A stretch of 37,933 nucleotides of DNA from Ichthyosporea sp. XGB-2017a. Its lineage: Eukaryota; Opisthokonta; Ichthyosporea. The DNA is taken from assembly GCA_002811675.1 (NCBI GenBank), contig PDIM01010337.1, positions 25,253 through 63,185 on the forward strand. Reading direction: 5' to 3'. Shown here piece by piece: positions 1 to 9,868 of this stretch (positions are counted from its first letter, which is position 1; each line of letters opens with the position of its first letter). The translations under genes were made by a program, and so were the position numbers. The notes below the pieces were generated by a model. That model saw only the letters and a program-made list of their open reading frames with translations. It did not search any database and was not told where the DNA came from.

Positions 1-479
1 GCCATCATGTACATGATATAAACCGCTAAAATTAAAGCCGATCCATAGTATTGAATTTACGTAAAAGAAGTACTGTAGTGCAATTTCCCATGGCGAATCG
101 ACGTTAGCAATGAAATAGATTTGTAACGTCTATTTACATAGCAATAAGTTCAGATTCATGTATTTCACTTGAATAAAAGCCTTGGTAGCAATTTGCACCC
201 AGCTGGCCCAGCTTGTGGTTTGCTTACTTTCGTTTTCGATGAAGAACGCTGATCTTCAGGTCGATGACTTCAGGTACGTTATTGGCAAGATACTGTCTAT
301 TTTTGTAAGAACTAATGTCGAAACATAAATGTAGGCTAATTGCATGTTTCACCGCAATTGGAGGCTTTTTCTACATTCTTCAACGCTTATCAGTAGATGA
401 AAAGCACTTTTTATTTCCTTTTTCCTCATACCACAGGCATTCACACAAGCGAAGATCCCTTAGATATAACGGCGCACAT
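1..479. other. Left-edge intergenic region
   Basis: I see no convincing gene here. It lies downstream of the leftward AP-3 beta gene. It holds that gene's polyadenylation signal at 410-415, a CCGATCCAT element at 38-46 and a palindromic CCAGCTGG at 199-206. Both elements also occur in the divergent promoters of the cellulose block, so this may be the promoter of a leftward gene that starts outside the window. A rightward AATAAA at about 172 could end a transcript entering from the left. Confidence 0.5.
410..415 (-). terminator. Polyadenylation signal of AP-3 beta
   Basis: TTTATT on the + strand reads AATAAA on the coding strand, about 65 nt after the TGA stop of the AP-3 beta gene. This is the canonical eukaryotic hexamer at a plausible distance. 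Confidence 0.6.
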
Positions 480-3400
480 TCAATTCTGAAAGGAGCTCTT
501 TAAGTCTTTCAATAAAATGCTACCCACACTCATTGAATCACAATGAACAGTTACCGACACTTCAGTCTCATCCGCAGAGGGTACTTCTACTCGCACAAGC
601 ACGGCGGTTCCCCCACTACACGTAAGCCCCGCAAACATGTACTCCTCTCCCACTTGTCCCACAAACCCAACATTTGCTTTAGACAAAACCGCTTGTCGAA
701 CAGTCCTTTCATTCATAGCGCCCGCTTCACATTTTGCTTTACCACTGCTTTCGTTCATACCAGACAGCTTCTTTTTCAATGACTGAAATGCATCAATCGA
801 GCAGCCTGCAGGCTTAAGCAACTCCCCAGCTACAGGCCTGATTCCCACTTTGTACACATTTGTTTCCCCAACAATCAATTCAAATTTCGCTGGCTGAATG
901 GTATCATTGAAGTCGATTCCAACAGAAGTTTCGAAGGTCTGGTCTGGCGCCAATTCGTCGATTTCAGTAAAAGGGAAAAGTTCCACTCCCTTTTCCAAAA
1001 ACAACTGCCCTATTTTAATATGAGCAATAGGACTTGAAGTTGTATTTTTAAAAACAAGGGATACAGCAATCATTTTTCCAGGGAAAAGCCCTTGTTCGCG
1101 CCTATAACTGTAGTCAATCGACAGGCCTTTGGCATTCATTCGGTTAAGAAGCTCAGCAGGTTTGGGATGGTGATTTGGATCAACTGGCACAACATGCAAA
1201 GCTTCCTGATGCCTATTGTTTTTTGGACTTCCCGCATTGACTGGAGCGAGAGGGGTACTGTCCACAAGAGAAAGCTTATTAATGCTTCCTGAAGGACTTG
1301 AATCCACCTCTTCATCATCACCCAGATCAAGCAAACAAGGTTCATTCACGGGCTTCTTTTTAGTGGGCGTAACACTCTTTCGAATTTCCTTTGTGGGCTT
1401 CTTTGCCTGGAATGCTTGGCTGCTTGTCTTGGAAGCTGCTTTTTGGGCAGCTGCACGCTGCTTTTCAACCGACGGAACAAGTGGGGTATCCGATTCATCA
1501 CTGCTATCCGAATCCGACTCATCTTCGCTGCTACTTTCTTCCTCCCCAGAACTGCTTTCTTCCGAGCTGGTGTCACTTTCACTACTAGAACCACTTCCAG
1601 AACTTTCGTTCGAGTCCGAGTAAAAGCCTTCGCCGCTATCACTATCAGAACCAGAGCCACTACTTGACTCCGTCGATCCCCCATAAAATGGCGCCCCTCC
1701 CCTGCCAGCATTTCCACCTCCACACATATCGTCTTTTGGTCTGCCAAAAATATCGTCAACGTCTCGGGTTGACGGATCCGGGGCTTCTGTTGGGAAGTCA
1801 GGTAATGGCTGGTAGCCCTTTGCTTCTTGATTTAGCAACAACGACATTGTTCCCAATTGGAATCTAGAGTAAGCGGAGAATTCACTATCCCAACCAGGGG
1901 CGGGTTTGTCGCACAGAAATATATTTCTCGCGCTATCTCGAATAATGCTACTCGCTCCCTCACCATCACCATCCTCGGGAACCAACATTGCCCGCAGAAA
2001 TCTTGCTCGATCACGAATATCATATGTCATATCATAACGGGCAAGATTAAGGGCATACTCAAACATCAGCTCACACTGCTCTCGGTTCAAAAGAAAGAGC
2101 TTGGCACCCAAGTTAAGAATTTGAAGCTTCACTGCGGGGTCTTCAGTGGCAAACCGCTGCAGGCTCTTTCGCAAAATGTCAGGGGCCATTTCGGGTACAG
2201 ATTCCGCATATTCCCCAAACATCCACAAAATGTTTGCCCTGGCCACTGCAGAATCAAGACCGTCTATCTTGCGAGCAAGTTGCTTTAGAATAATTTCAAG
2301 GTTCTCTTTTGCATGGGTTTGAACAAGCTTTTTGATGACAACAACGGCCTCCCCAACTACGGTCTCATTTCGGCTCGTAAGTAAAGACATGAGTCCGCTT
2401 AAGCAATTTTCCGTGACATCCGCAATGCGAGAAGCACATCTTCCAATAGCTTGAATGGTGGCAGCCGCAAACTTCTCATCATTGCTTTTAACGTAAGTCT
2501 GAAATTCCATCAACAGGGCTGGAATATTGGCTTCATTTGCAATATTTGTAAGAATTTCAAGCTTCAAGAGCCGATTAAAGATGGCATCGCTGGAAAGTAC
2601 ATAAAACTTTTTGAGATATGGAGCAAACAAAGACGCTCGTCTACCAGACATTGATGCAATGTTTCGAAGAACCACATACTGAATCTCTCTACCACTACGC
2701 ATAATACGGGAAAGAGCTTTCCCAACAACATGACCTTCTTCAGATGGTGCAAGATAGTAGTACAGCATAGCTACAGCCATCACTGTACCGCTATTGCGAT
2801 GTTGGAACAGCTGCTTGGAGGCAGTAAGAAGGAACCGGTGGTCGGGATCCATCACATAACCATCCATGTCTTGGTCTCCAATCGTTACAGAAGAAGCATC
2901 GCTGTCCTCATCTTCACTATCGCTATAGAAGCCCTTTTTCTTCCTACTGGACTGATCAACTTCGCTATCACTATTCCCCTTTGAATGCAAATTTGGGTTC
3001 AAAAACTGGGTGCGACCATACCTCGTAAGCAGCGACAAAATCGCAATCTGGCCCCATTCGTCTACATCCACCAGAAGAGTACAAAATTTGCGGAAATGGC
3101 GATGAATTAGATCCAATCTTTCGGGACAGACTTCTTCAAAGGCCATCACGACCGATCCTACAACCAGAGTAGAGTTATCCTGCAGCAGCGTGTCAATAAA
3201 CTCTACCAGCGTCTCCTTCTCTTCGGGTGCAATTGCGTACAGCTTTGGGATAGCATGCGCGGCAGTTTTGCGCACATAGGGGGACCTATCCGTAATGACA
3301 GTCTTAATGGCTAATACCACCAAGGGCACAATAACAGGAACTCGAACATTTGAGAGAACCCGGAGGGCACTCGCTCGTATAAATTGGTTTGGGTCCTTAA

Positions 3401-3854
3401 GATCTCGTTGGAACGTATTAATGGATAGAAGCGCTAGATCAGGCTTCTGCTCAGCATAGCGCGCCAAATAAATATACACCAATTTCTTCACCTCGATAGC
3501 AGGGGACACAACATTCTTGACGACGTTAGGAAAGTACTCGGACACGTCTTCCCCCAAAGATATCATCCCAATCAACTTCTTCATTGCTTCAAGCTTGTCC
3601 CGTTCTTTACTCCCTTCTAGCATAGCCCGGAGATTCTCCCCGCTATAATGGCTCCCACTTGATCCCCCACCAAACGCCGATATGGACCCAGCAGCCCCTG
3701 AAAAGTACCCCATCACAGCACTACTCATTGCCCCAGCTCCACTACTGAACCCTGCACTGCCCCCTCCCCCTGCGGAGAAGTCAAAATCCATGCCGCCCAC
3801 CCCGCTGGAGGACATAGCTCCTGCCATAAATACTTCTCTAGGCGTCACAGACAT
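480..3854 (-). CDS. AP3B: AP-3 adaptor complex beta subunit
   Basis: This is the large beta subunit of the AP-3 clathrin-adaptor-like complex, which sorts membrane cargo from endosomes or Golgi to lysosome-related organelles and vacuoles. The 1124-residue protein is a single exon, close to the length of animal AP3B1. After a Gly/Ser/Ala-rich N-terminal stretch (about 1-68) comes an adaptin/HEAT solenoid (about 70-660) with the family signatures KKLVYIYLARYAEQKPDLALLSINTFQRD (in part) and DPNQFIRASALRVLSNVRVP (in part). A long Ser/Asp/Glu hinge covers about 730-810. The C-terminal third (about 880-1115) fits the AP3B appendage region. GFYSDS occurs in an acidic loop inside the solenoid and again in the hinge. 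The start is the first ATG after upstream stops. A downstream ATG at residue 10 or 14 is also possible, because the N-terminus is low complexity. The gene is divergent from the FUSC-like gene. Confidence 0.93.
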   Translation of the reverse strand: MSVTPREVFMAGAMSSSGVGGMDFDFSAGGGGSAGFSSGAGAMSSAVMGYFSGAAGSISAFGGGSSGSHYSGENLRAMLEGSKERDKLEAMKKLIGMISLGEDVSEYFPNVVKNVVSPAIEVKKLVYIYLARYAEQKPDLALLSINTFQRDLKDPNQFIRASALRVLSNVRVPVIVPLVVLAIKTVITDRSPYVRKTAAHAIPKLYAIAPEEKETLVEFIDTLLQDNSTLVVGSVVMAFEEVCPERLDLIHRHFRKFCTLLVDVDEWGQIAILSLLTRYGRTQFLNPNLHSKGNSDSEVDQSSRKKKGFYSDSEDEDSDASSVTIGDQDMDGYVMDPDHRFLLTASKQLFQHRNSGTVMAVAMLYYYLAPSEEGHVVGKALSRIMRSGREIQYVVLRNIASMSGRRASLFAPYLKKFYVLSSDAIFNRLLKLEILTNIANEANIPALLMEFQTYVKSNDEKFAAATIQAIGRCASRIADVTENCLSGLMSLLTSRNETVVGEAVVVIKKLVQTHAKENLEIILKQLARKIDGLDSAVARANILWMFGEYAESVPEMAPDILRKSLQRFATEDPAVKLQILNLGAKLFLLNREQCELMFEYALNLARYDMTYDIRDRARFLRAMLVPEDGDGEGASSIIRDSARNIFLCDKPAPGWDSEFSAYSRFQLGTMSLLLNQEAKGYQPLPDFPTEAPDPSTRDVDDIFGRPKDDMCGGGNAGRGGAPFYGGSTESSSGSGSDSDSGEGFYSDSNESSGSGSSSESDTSSEESSSGEEESSSEDESDSDSSDESDTPLVPSVEKQRAAAQKAASKTSSQAFQAKKPTKEIRKSVTPTKKKPVNEPCLLDLGDDEEVDSSPSGSINKLSLVDSTPLAPVNAGSPKNNRHQEALHVVPVDPNHHPKPAELLNRMNAKGLSIDYSYRREQGLFPGKMIAVSLVFKNTTSSPIAHIKIGQLFLEKGVELFPFTEIDELAPDQTFETSVGIDFNDTIQPAKFELIVGETNVYKVGIRPVAGELLKPAGCSIDAFQSLKKKLSGMNESSGKAKCEAGAMNERTVRQAVLSKANVGFVGQVGEEYMFAGLTCSGGTAVLVRVEVPSADETEVSVTVHCDSMSVGSILLKDLKSSFQN

Positions 3855-4519
3855 TCTTTTCTTTCCTCAATTTTCTCCCTGGAATCCTTCTGTCTCTGTA
3901 CCTTGCTCCGCCCACTCAGTATAGTATAGTAACCAATACAAGTCTATGATCGTCTCAAAAAAACTGCCTGATTCCTTTCCCCTATTGCTCACTAACAATT
4001 AAGCAATACAACTATTCGGACACACCAAAAAAAAAAAGGGGGTGGGTGGGGAAATCCAAAATCTGCTCTTCTCACTCTTCGATTGTCCGAATCCTCAAAA
4101 CAAAAGAAACACAAAAAGAAAAAGAAGCAAGAAAAGAAGAAAAGGAAAAAAAAAAAAAAAAAAAAAAAGCAAGAAAAGAAGAAAAGGAAAAAAAAAAAAA
4201 AAGGAAAATTTGAAACGGGCGTAGCTACTGCTGCATCACTCGAGGAGGAGGAGGAGAGGGACAAAAACAAAAAAGAGAAAAAGCAACAAGTCACAAGGCC
4301 ACTCGGCTAGATGTACGAGGGATTAGGGGAGGGAGGATGCCATCATTATTAGGACCAAGGGAGACAGATAGAGAGAGATTCATTGACTTGGCTTGGGACA
4401 GTGATTGGGAAGAAAGGAAGGAAGGAAGGAAGGGGAATCAACTGGGACCTCGAGATTGAAGAGGTGGGTGTATCTTATGGAGAGTCGGAGATTAGTTTTA
4501 AGAGAGGGAAAGCGATACA
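3855..4519. promoter_or_regulatory. Divergent promoter region with a purine-rich tract
   Basis: These 665 bp separate the start codons of AP-3 beta (-) and the FUSC-like gene (+), so they should contain both promoters. The most visible element is the A/G tract described separately. GGAAG repeats (about 4413-4433) and GAGGAGGAG lie between it and the + start. I see no additional gene. Confidence 0.55.
4092..4203 (+). repeat. Polypurine tract with 42-bp tandem duplication
   Basis: The + strand is almost only A and G. A 19-base unit starting GCAAGAAAAG occurs at 4127-4145 and again at 4169-4187. Each copy is followed by an A run (23 and 15 bases), so the repeat unit is about 42 bp. Such tracts exclude nucleosomes in many eukaryotes and often mark promoters. 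A promoter role here is inference. Homopolymer lengths can be wrong in assemblies. Confidence 0.8.
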
Positions 4520-7500
4520 ATGGGGCGGCAGACAGTGGGACTTGTGTCCTTTCGTGTCGCTGCCATTAGTACACTAGAGTCGATGATGATCATGCTTGGT
4601 TTTTTGGATTTTATGGACTATTCGGTAGCTGTACTGATGCCCATCATGTGCCTGTTCTCCTTCAGTGAGACTGTTGGGGAGTCTGTCCGGCAAGCCTACT
4701 ACATCTTTGCTGGTATTTTCCTGGGCAGCCTGGGGAGTATGCTGTCCTACTACATAGGTGGTTGGTACAATCCTGCCATTGATATCTGCCTCGCCTGCAT
4801 CTGTGTGTTTGTGTTAGGCGCCAATGAGAATTTCTTTGTGTCCCGTTTTGGCCTGGTATGCTTGATCATTGGTTTGAATGCCACACTCGTGAGTGAGCGC
4901 CAGCTGGATCCCAACAAGCACAATTATCGTTTTGGCATCCTGGAAGATAAAGATTCACTGCGGTACCTGACACTGCTCCAGTTCACTGTATCAGCCTTCA
5001 TCAATTTGATAGTATGTTTCCTTGGATCACTTGTCTTTATTGGCCCCGTCTTTACTTCTTCTGTGTTATTCAACAACACCGCGTACTTGCTTGAGATTTG
5101 TGAGGGATACTTTAGTCAGCTGCATGACATTATCAACCGTAATGGGCAATACGATCCCGAAATATCAGAAAGCAGTGTAGAGAACAGGAAACGTGCAGAT
5201 TCTGGATGGTCTCAAAGGAGACTGCAGGGAAATGGGGATCATAGGAGGCAGCCGGAAAATTATATGAAGACTAGCATTAGTAGTGCTTCAAGGGCGGCCT
5301 ATAGCTTTTCGGATAGCGATAATCTTGAGGATGGGAAGGACAGTGATGAAGAAGGGCAGAGTGAAACTATTGTCAATATGCGTGGCAATCCCCACTCAAC
5401 TCGTTTGTCATTTGTGGAAGCTCCCAAATCACCAGCAGCTCGAAGGGCCCGGGAAAAGAGGGTTCGGAGCTTTTCGAGCCCAAAATGGCGAGGAAGCCAG
5501 TTGAATGGTCCTCGTATGGAGGGTCTTGTTGTTTGTGGGAGTGAGAGCAGGGTGCGGGTCGATAGCGAAGCTAGTGGGGCTGATACAGACCAGCTGACGG
5601 ACGGGTGCACGACAGGGATACTGAGTGGAGATGTATCAACAACCTCTGTAGGGATGCGATATATATTCTCAAATAGAAAGGCTAGGAGCCATAAAGAGCT
5701 GGATCAACTATTTTTAAGTGAACTGGTTGGTATAGACGTGCTCATTCCAAATACAGAGTATGAGGTGTGGCGGGCCCACCTGGGGGACTTTCTGTATGCG
5801 ATCAAAGAGCGTTTGGCATTAATAGGGCTTCGACTTCAAATGCTTCGTGGGCTTGTTCTTGAGGATGTCACTGAAGAAATGTGGATGCTTGGCTTCAAAC
5901 CTTTGGTTGGTAGATTCAATGCGATTTTGGCTGAAGTTCAGTATTTTCTTCGTATCGACATGAGTATGCTGCGTGGGATTGATCCCCTTCTTCAGGATCA
6001 CGAGGATAAAGTTCTTATTGATGCTTTAGATGAGGCCGTTGTAGACGTAGCTAAGTCCATAACCGTAGAAGTGCAAACGCGTATAAAATCCGGTAGAAAA
6101 GTATACCCTATGGAAGACGCGATAATATTCCAAGTGTACCTGAACACCCTGACGGAGATTGTGAAGGACTTAGTTCACCTGCGAACACGAATCAAAAATA
6201 TATCGATACTGAATTATGGGAATTTCCTAACTGCTGAGAATGAACATAAGGAAGGCGAGGAAGCAAAGAAAGAAAGCCGCATAAAGTGGGCTGTAAAACA
6301 TTGCAAGGCGATCGGATCTCACTCTGCCTATATATTTATGGATGGCTTTGTTCATGGGTTTAAGCCCATATTGAATTTTGAAAGTGGCTTGTCAGGAAAA
6401 TTGGCCTCGGAAACTTTCCGAATGGCTGTCCGACTTGTTCTTGGATGTGGCTTTTTATTTATAGCACTGTACTTTCTTCGAGACTACTACCAATTCAGTT
6501 TTGTTTGGACTATTATTACATTTGTCATTGTAGTCGTCTCAACAGTTGGGGCTACACTCTCTCGTATTGGTCAACGTATTGTTGGAACTGTATTGGGCGC
6601 CTACCTTGCCCAGTTCGTCACATTCATAAGCGTTGACAAGGTGTGGATTGCAATTGTACTGATAGTGTATCTCACATCAATCATTTATGTACAGAAAACA
6701 TACAAGTACTCATATTTCGGTGCGGTCTCCGGTTTTACTTTTATCTTAATTCTAATTTCCGAGGTCGAGGGTGGCGAAGATGACTTGCTACCATCATACA
6801 GGGCGATGAACATTGCCATTGGCTCAGTCTATGCAGCTATTGTTTCTTATTTGATTCTTCCTACGAGTGCAACTGTTATCCTCAAAACCATGCTTAGCGT
6901 CCAAATGAAGAACGTAGGAAAAGTTATTGTCGACATTATCGTTAGCAAAATCTACACGGAGCCTTCCAAAGAGTTTTGTGATGACATAAGCAAGCAAATT
7001 TCCACTATCTTCCGCTCGTCTAATCAGGCACAACTGCTTTTAGAACCATGCAGGCATGAAGTGAATTATCGAATGCTAAGTCCTGCTGTAAGTGGCCATA
7101 TCAACTTGTGCATCAATCACCTCCACAGATATTCACATATACTATTGCTCATACACTCCCTGACAAGCCATACTTTCGATAAGCCTCTTGTCAGAGAATT
7201 TGCCCTTCCAGTGAAAAACGCACTCGAAGTCTGTCTTATCCAAGGAAAGCAATTCCTTGAAGAACAAAGTCGGTGGATTTCGGAAGGCACGGTAGAATCA
7301 AACGTTGCTCTCGGAATAGATCTTGAGGAGTATAAAGACGAAATTGTACTTCAATACCAAAAAATGCGAAAACGTCTTCTCACAACGGAAACTTTTGGGT
7401 CTCTACATCGCGATTATACTCGTCTCACGTCCTGCTACTATCTTGTGTTCTTATACATTGAGGATGTAATAGTTCTGAGGGACGAAGTATTGGCTTTAAG

Positions 7501-7537
7501 TTCGCCAGCCCTTCATAGCGCAGACACAGACACTTAA
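4520..7537 (+). CDS. FUSC/ALMT-like multi-pass membrane protein
   Basis: This 1005-residue protein has two membrane blocks. The first is about residues 8-175 and includes an Asn-Pro within the membrane region. The second is about 634-785. The second block holds RIGQRIVGTVLGA starting at residue 682, the Arg...Gly-Thr-x-x-Gly signature of the fusaric-acid-resistance/aluminium-activated-malate-transporter (FUSC) superfamily. The first block has a similar but weaker layout. Between the blocks is a hydrophilic Ser/Arg/Asp-rich segment (about 200-330) and a mostly helical cytosolic region (about 340-630). A helical tail follows the second block. Members export organic anions or other small molecules, or act in membrane organisation; the substrate here cannot be told. 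The start at 4520 is the first in-frame ATG and leads quickly into a hydrophobic helix. The 3' end is only 48 bp from the stop of the oppositely oriented dioxygenase gene. Confidence 0.72.
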   Translation: MGRQTVGLVSFRVAAISTLESMMIMLGFLDFMDYSVAVLMPIMCLFSFSETVGESVRQAYYIFAGIFLGSLGSMLSYYIGGWYNPAIDICLACICVFVLGANENFFVSRFGLVCLIIGLNATLVSERQLDPNKHNYRFGILEDKDSLRYLTLLQFTVSAFINLIVCFLGSLVFIGPVFTSSVLFNNTAYLLEICEGYFSQLHDIINRNGQYDPEISESSVENRKRADSGWSQRRLQGNGDHRRQPENYMKTSISSASRAAYSFSDSDNLEDGKDSDEEGQSETIVNMRGNPHSTRLSFVEAPKSPAARRAREKRVRSFSSPKWRGSQLNGPRMEGLVVCGSESRVRVDSEASGADTDQLTDGCTTGILSGDVSTTSVGMRYIFSNRKARSHKELDQLFLSELVGIDVLIPNTEYEVWRAHLGDFLYAIKERLALIGLRLQMLRGLVLEDVTEEMWMLGFKPLVGRFNAILAEVQYFLRIDMSMLRGIDPLLQDHEDKVLIDALDEAVVDVAKSITVEVQTRIKSGRKVYPMEDAIIFQVYLNTLTEIVKDLVHLRTRIKNISILNYGNFLTAENEHKEGEEAKKESRIKWAVKHCKAIGSHSAYIFMDGFVHGFKPILNFESGLSGKLASETFRMAVRLVLGCGFLFIALYFLRDYYQFSFVWTIITFVIVVVSTVGATLSRIGQRIVGTVLGAYLAQFVTFISVDKVWIAIVLIVYLTSIIYVQKTYKYSYFGAVSGFTFILILISEVEGGEDDLLPSYRAMNIAIGSVYAAIVSYLILPTSATVILKTMLSVQMKNVGKVIVDIIVSKIYTEPSKEFCDDISKQISTIFRSSNQAQLLLEPCRHEVNYRMLSPAVSGHINLCINHLHRYSHILLLIHSLTSHTFDKPLVREFALPVKNALEVCLIQGKQFLEEQSRWISEGTVESNVALGIDLEEYKDEIVLQYQKMRKRLLTTETFGSLHRDYTRLTSCYYLVFLYIEDVIVLRDEVLALSSPALHSADTDT

Positions 7538-7554
7538 GTTCCATGAGGAAGTTC

Positions 7555-7560
7555 AATAAA
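7555..7560 (+). terminator. Polyadenylation signal of the FUSC-like gene
   Basis: AATAAA 18 nt after the TAA stop. The next gene, on the other strand, has its stop at 7586, so the two 3' UTRs must overlap. Confidence 0.6.
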
Positions 7561-7585
7561 AACTCCGCTGCGTGCATGGAACTAT

Positions 7586-8707
7586 TTAAACTGTCACAGG
7601 ATGGTTCAAATACACGTTAGTCACGTCAAAGTCATCTGGTGCCTCAATAGCCCGGAGCAAGTGAAGCCCTGAACTATCATCAGAACGATTTCGAACACAG
7701 GAACACACATTCCGAAACACATCCATCTCCCTTTCAGACAGATTTTCCAAGGGTACTTCTTCATAGTATGTACAAGGTCTTCCCTCAGCAGTACTGTAAG
7801 GAGGAGTAAGGATATCGAGGAAGGCGGTATCTTCTACGGCACAAAAGGAATGTATGTTCCCGCCTGAGGTCGGGAACAGGACCAATGGTTCAGGGCGCTG
7901 CTCGGCATCCACAGTTTCACTAACAAAAAGCTTCCCAAGGATCATATCCTCCACCTTCCCCGTCGCTTTTGAACTGTCTCCTGCTGCACCAGACACGTAC
8001 CGCATGGAGCCTTTATACAACCCCTTCAGCCAACCCGCCCAATCAGTACTTCCTTCATCAGAAGGCTGCCTTCGCTCGCAAAGCTTCGTATGGGAGAGAT
8101 CTGCCACATCAAAGCTCCGCATCTTCACCCTTCCATACAGTAGCTTGCTCAGCACCGTCATATGAGGATGATCATGGAGCGGCATTCGGCAGCCTCTACG
8201 CACAAAAAATATCCCGATATGGAAGTCTCGATGGTAGCATACAGGTGCATACATCACTGGTGTTTGCCATTCGGGATGCACAATGGGTTTTTTTACGCCA
8301 AAATCCTCAAGACTCACCAATGTTAACTATTTGAACACCAGCCACCGAATCGCCAAACAATACCAAAACACACAAACAATGAAATACAAACAGAAATGGA
8401 GTTAGTGAAAGGTCCCTGTGTTGTCATTGCTTTTTTCATTTCTGCATCGACTACTAACCATTTCCTCAAGTTTCTGGATCTGCTGCGGCCGAGACAGACC
8501 CTTTGCTTCCGCCACAACAGCCGAATTCAATACTGGTCGCCTCCCTTGAAGCACCTTCTCCAGCCCCGCCACAACAGAATTAGCTGCACCACCGGAGGAC
8601 GAGGCTGACTGTTGCGCGTGTGCGGTGGGATGAGCCGCACTGGCAAATGCCTCCTTTGCAAACTCGCAAATCTCCCTAATGCGCGAGGAAAGCGGTGGCC
8701 TGGACAT
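7586..8707 (-). CDS. Thiol dioxygenase of the ADO / plant cysteine oxidase family (two exons)
   Basis: This enzyme uses O2 to oxidise a thiol, either 2-aminoethanethiol or an N-terminal cysteine of a protein. In animals (ADO) and plants (PCO) this makes it an oxygen sensor of the Cys N-degron pathway. I infer exon 1 as 8707-8459 and exon 2 as 8326-7586. The 132-bp intron has donor GTTAGT and acceptor AAATAG and is phase 0, giving 329 residues. The cupin motif MPLHDHPHMTVLSKLLYG supplies metal ligands H134 and H136, and NIHSF supplies H242. GRPCTYY near residue 268 matches the site of the Cys-Tyr crosslink of human ADO. The splice joins LEEM to LTLVSLEDFG, which fits the family's pre-cupin helix. 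Exon 1 is otherwise Ala/Ser-rich and poorly conserved, so its start is less certain than the catalytic part. Confidence 0.88.
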
Positions 8708-8863
8708 TATTGCCTGGGGTGAGCCTCTAGAGTCCCAGTCAATGAAAATTGTGGGATGGACAGAAACTGGTTAACAAATCAAAACAAAGAAAAAGAAACA
8801 AACGAGGGAAACAAAGAAAAGTCAAGTTGCTGTTTGTTTTTTTTGTTTTGTTTGTTCCGCGCT

Positions 8864-8895
<32 letters not shown>

Positions 8896-8896
8896 C

Positions 8897-8991
<95 letters not shown>

Positions 8992-9124
8992 TTTCCCCGT
9001 TGTTGTTGTTTTTTGTTTTTATATTTGTTATTTGTTGTTTTTGTTTTCAAACTATTTGAGTTGATTGTGTGACAGAGATTTGTGAAGACTTCCAGTAAGG
9101 AGAAAAGCGAGCCATCCAGGTAAA
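8708..9124. promoter_or_regulatory. Divergent promoter region between dioxygenase and EMC8/9
   Basis: These 417 bp lie between two divergent start codons. A pyrimidine block containing the 91-base T run fills the middle. Flanking T-rich and TTTG-rich sequence leaves little room for other elements, and I recognise no specific factor site. Confidence 0.5.
8866..8990 (+). repeat. Long homopolymer T tract
   Basis: T x30 (8866-8895), CCCC (8896-8899), then T x91 (8900-8990). It sits in the divergent promoter between the dioxygenase and EMC8/9 genes. Like the polypurine tract at 4092-4203, it may keep the shared promoter nucleosome-free. The exact length is the base-level feature of this window most likely to be an assembly error. 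Confidence 0.85.
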
Positions 9125-9868
9125 ATGAAGTATTCACTCTCCAAGCGAGCCTATAGCAAATTGATTCTCCACTCGTACAGGTACCCGCACGCTGCTGTGA
9201 ACGGTGTGCTTGTGGGGAAACTGTCTGAGGGAGGAGCGAGTGGGAAGCAGGTGCTTGTTAGCGATGCACTACCTCTCTTCCACGGGGATGGGAATATTAA
9301 TCAAGAAGCAATGGCCCATGTGGCGCTGAGTCAGATGGATGCATACTGCAAGACGCATCAGTTGTCAATAGTGGGGTACTATCACGGGCATGAGAGTGCT
9401 ACGAATACCTCTCTATCCGGTAACAGCGTGGTTGAGAAGTACGCAGACAAGATTAGAGACAATTTTGATCATGCTTGTGTGTTGATTGTAAGTGTTGGGG
9501 CATTAGTGGATATGCCTATTATGTCTTAGTTTGGTGGATTGGTAGATGTTAGTGTGCTTATTAACTTTTGGATGCCTTTCTTTTCTTTTTCTTCTTCTTT
9601 CAACACGTTCATGTCTTAGATTAACCCGGCCAAGTTTGGGGGAAAGACAGATGAGGATATGGCGGTTAATGCCTTTGTGAAAACCGACGGGAAGTGGACT
9701 CTGCTGCATAGTGAAGGGAGCATACTCATGCAGTTTGAGGATCCAGGCAGTGTGGGCTATGTTGATACTCTGCTTAAGTTCAACACGCATCTGAAAGTGA
9801 TTGATTTTGGGGACCATTTGGATGATATTTTAAAGAACTGGCTGAATCCACACCTCTTGAAAACATAA
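9125..9868 (+). CDS. EMC8: ER membrane protein complex subunit 8/9 (two exons)
   Basis: This is a cytosolic subunit of the ER membrane protein complex, the insertase for tail-anchored and multi-pass membrane proteins. I infer exon 1 as 9125-9487 and exon 2 as 9620-9868. The 132-bp intron has donor GTAAGT and acceptor CTTAG and is phase 0, giving 203 residues, close to human EMC8 (210). Matches to the family are clear: the start region with YPHAAVNGVLVG, then LPLFHG, then IVGYYHGHE, and the C-terminal VIDFGDHLDDILKNWLNP. The fold is MPN-like, but the metal-binding JAMM residues are absent, as in other EMC8/9 proteins, so it is not a protease. Without splicing, the first reading frame ends soon after the donor site, which supports the intron. 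Confidence 0.93.

Noticed and set aside
4083-4310. Lys-rich open frames over the polypurine tract
   Set aside because: Low-complexity by-product of A/G sequence; overlapping frames on both strands with no conserved content.
8739-9137. Open frames encoding poly-Lys or poly-Phe across the T tract
   Set aside because: They exist only because the homopolymer has no stop codons. There is no domain, and they lie in a divergent promoter.
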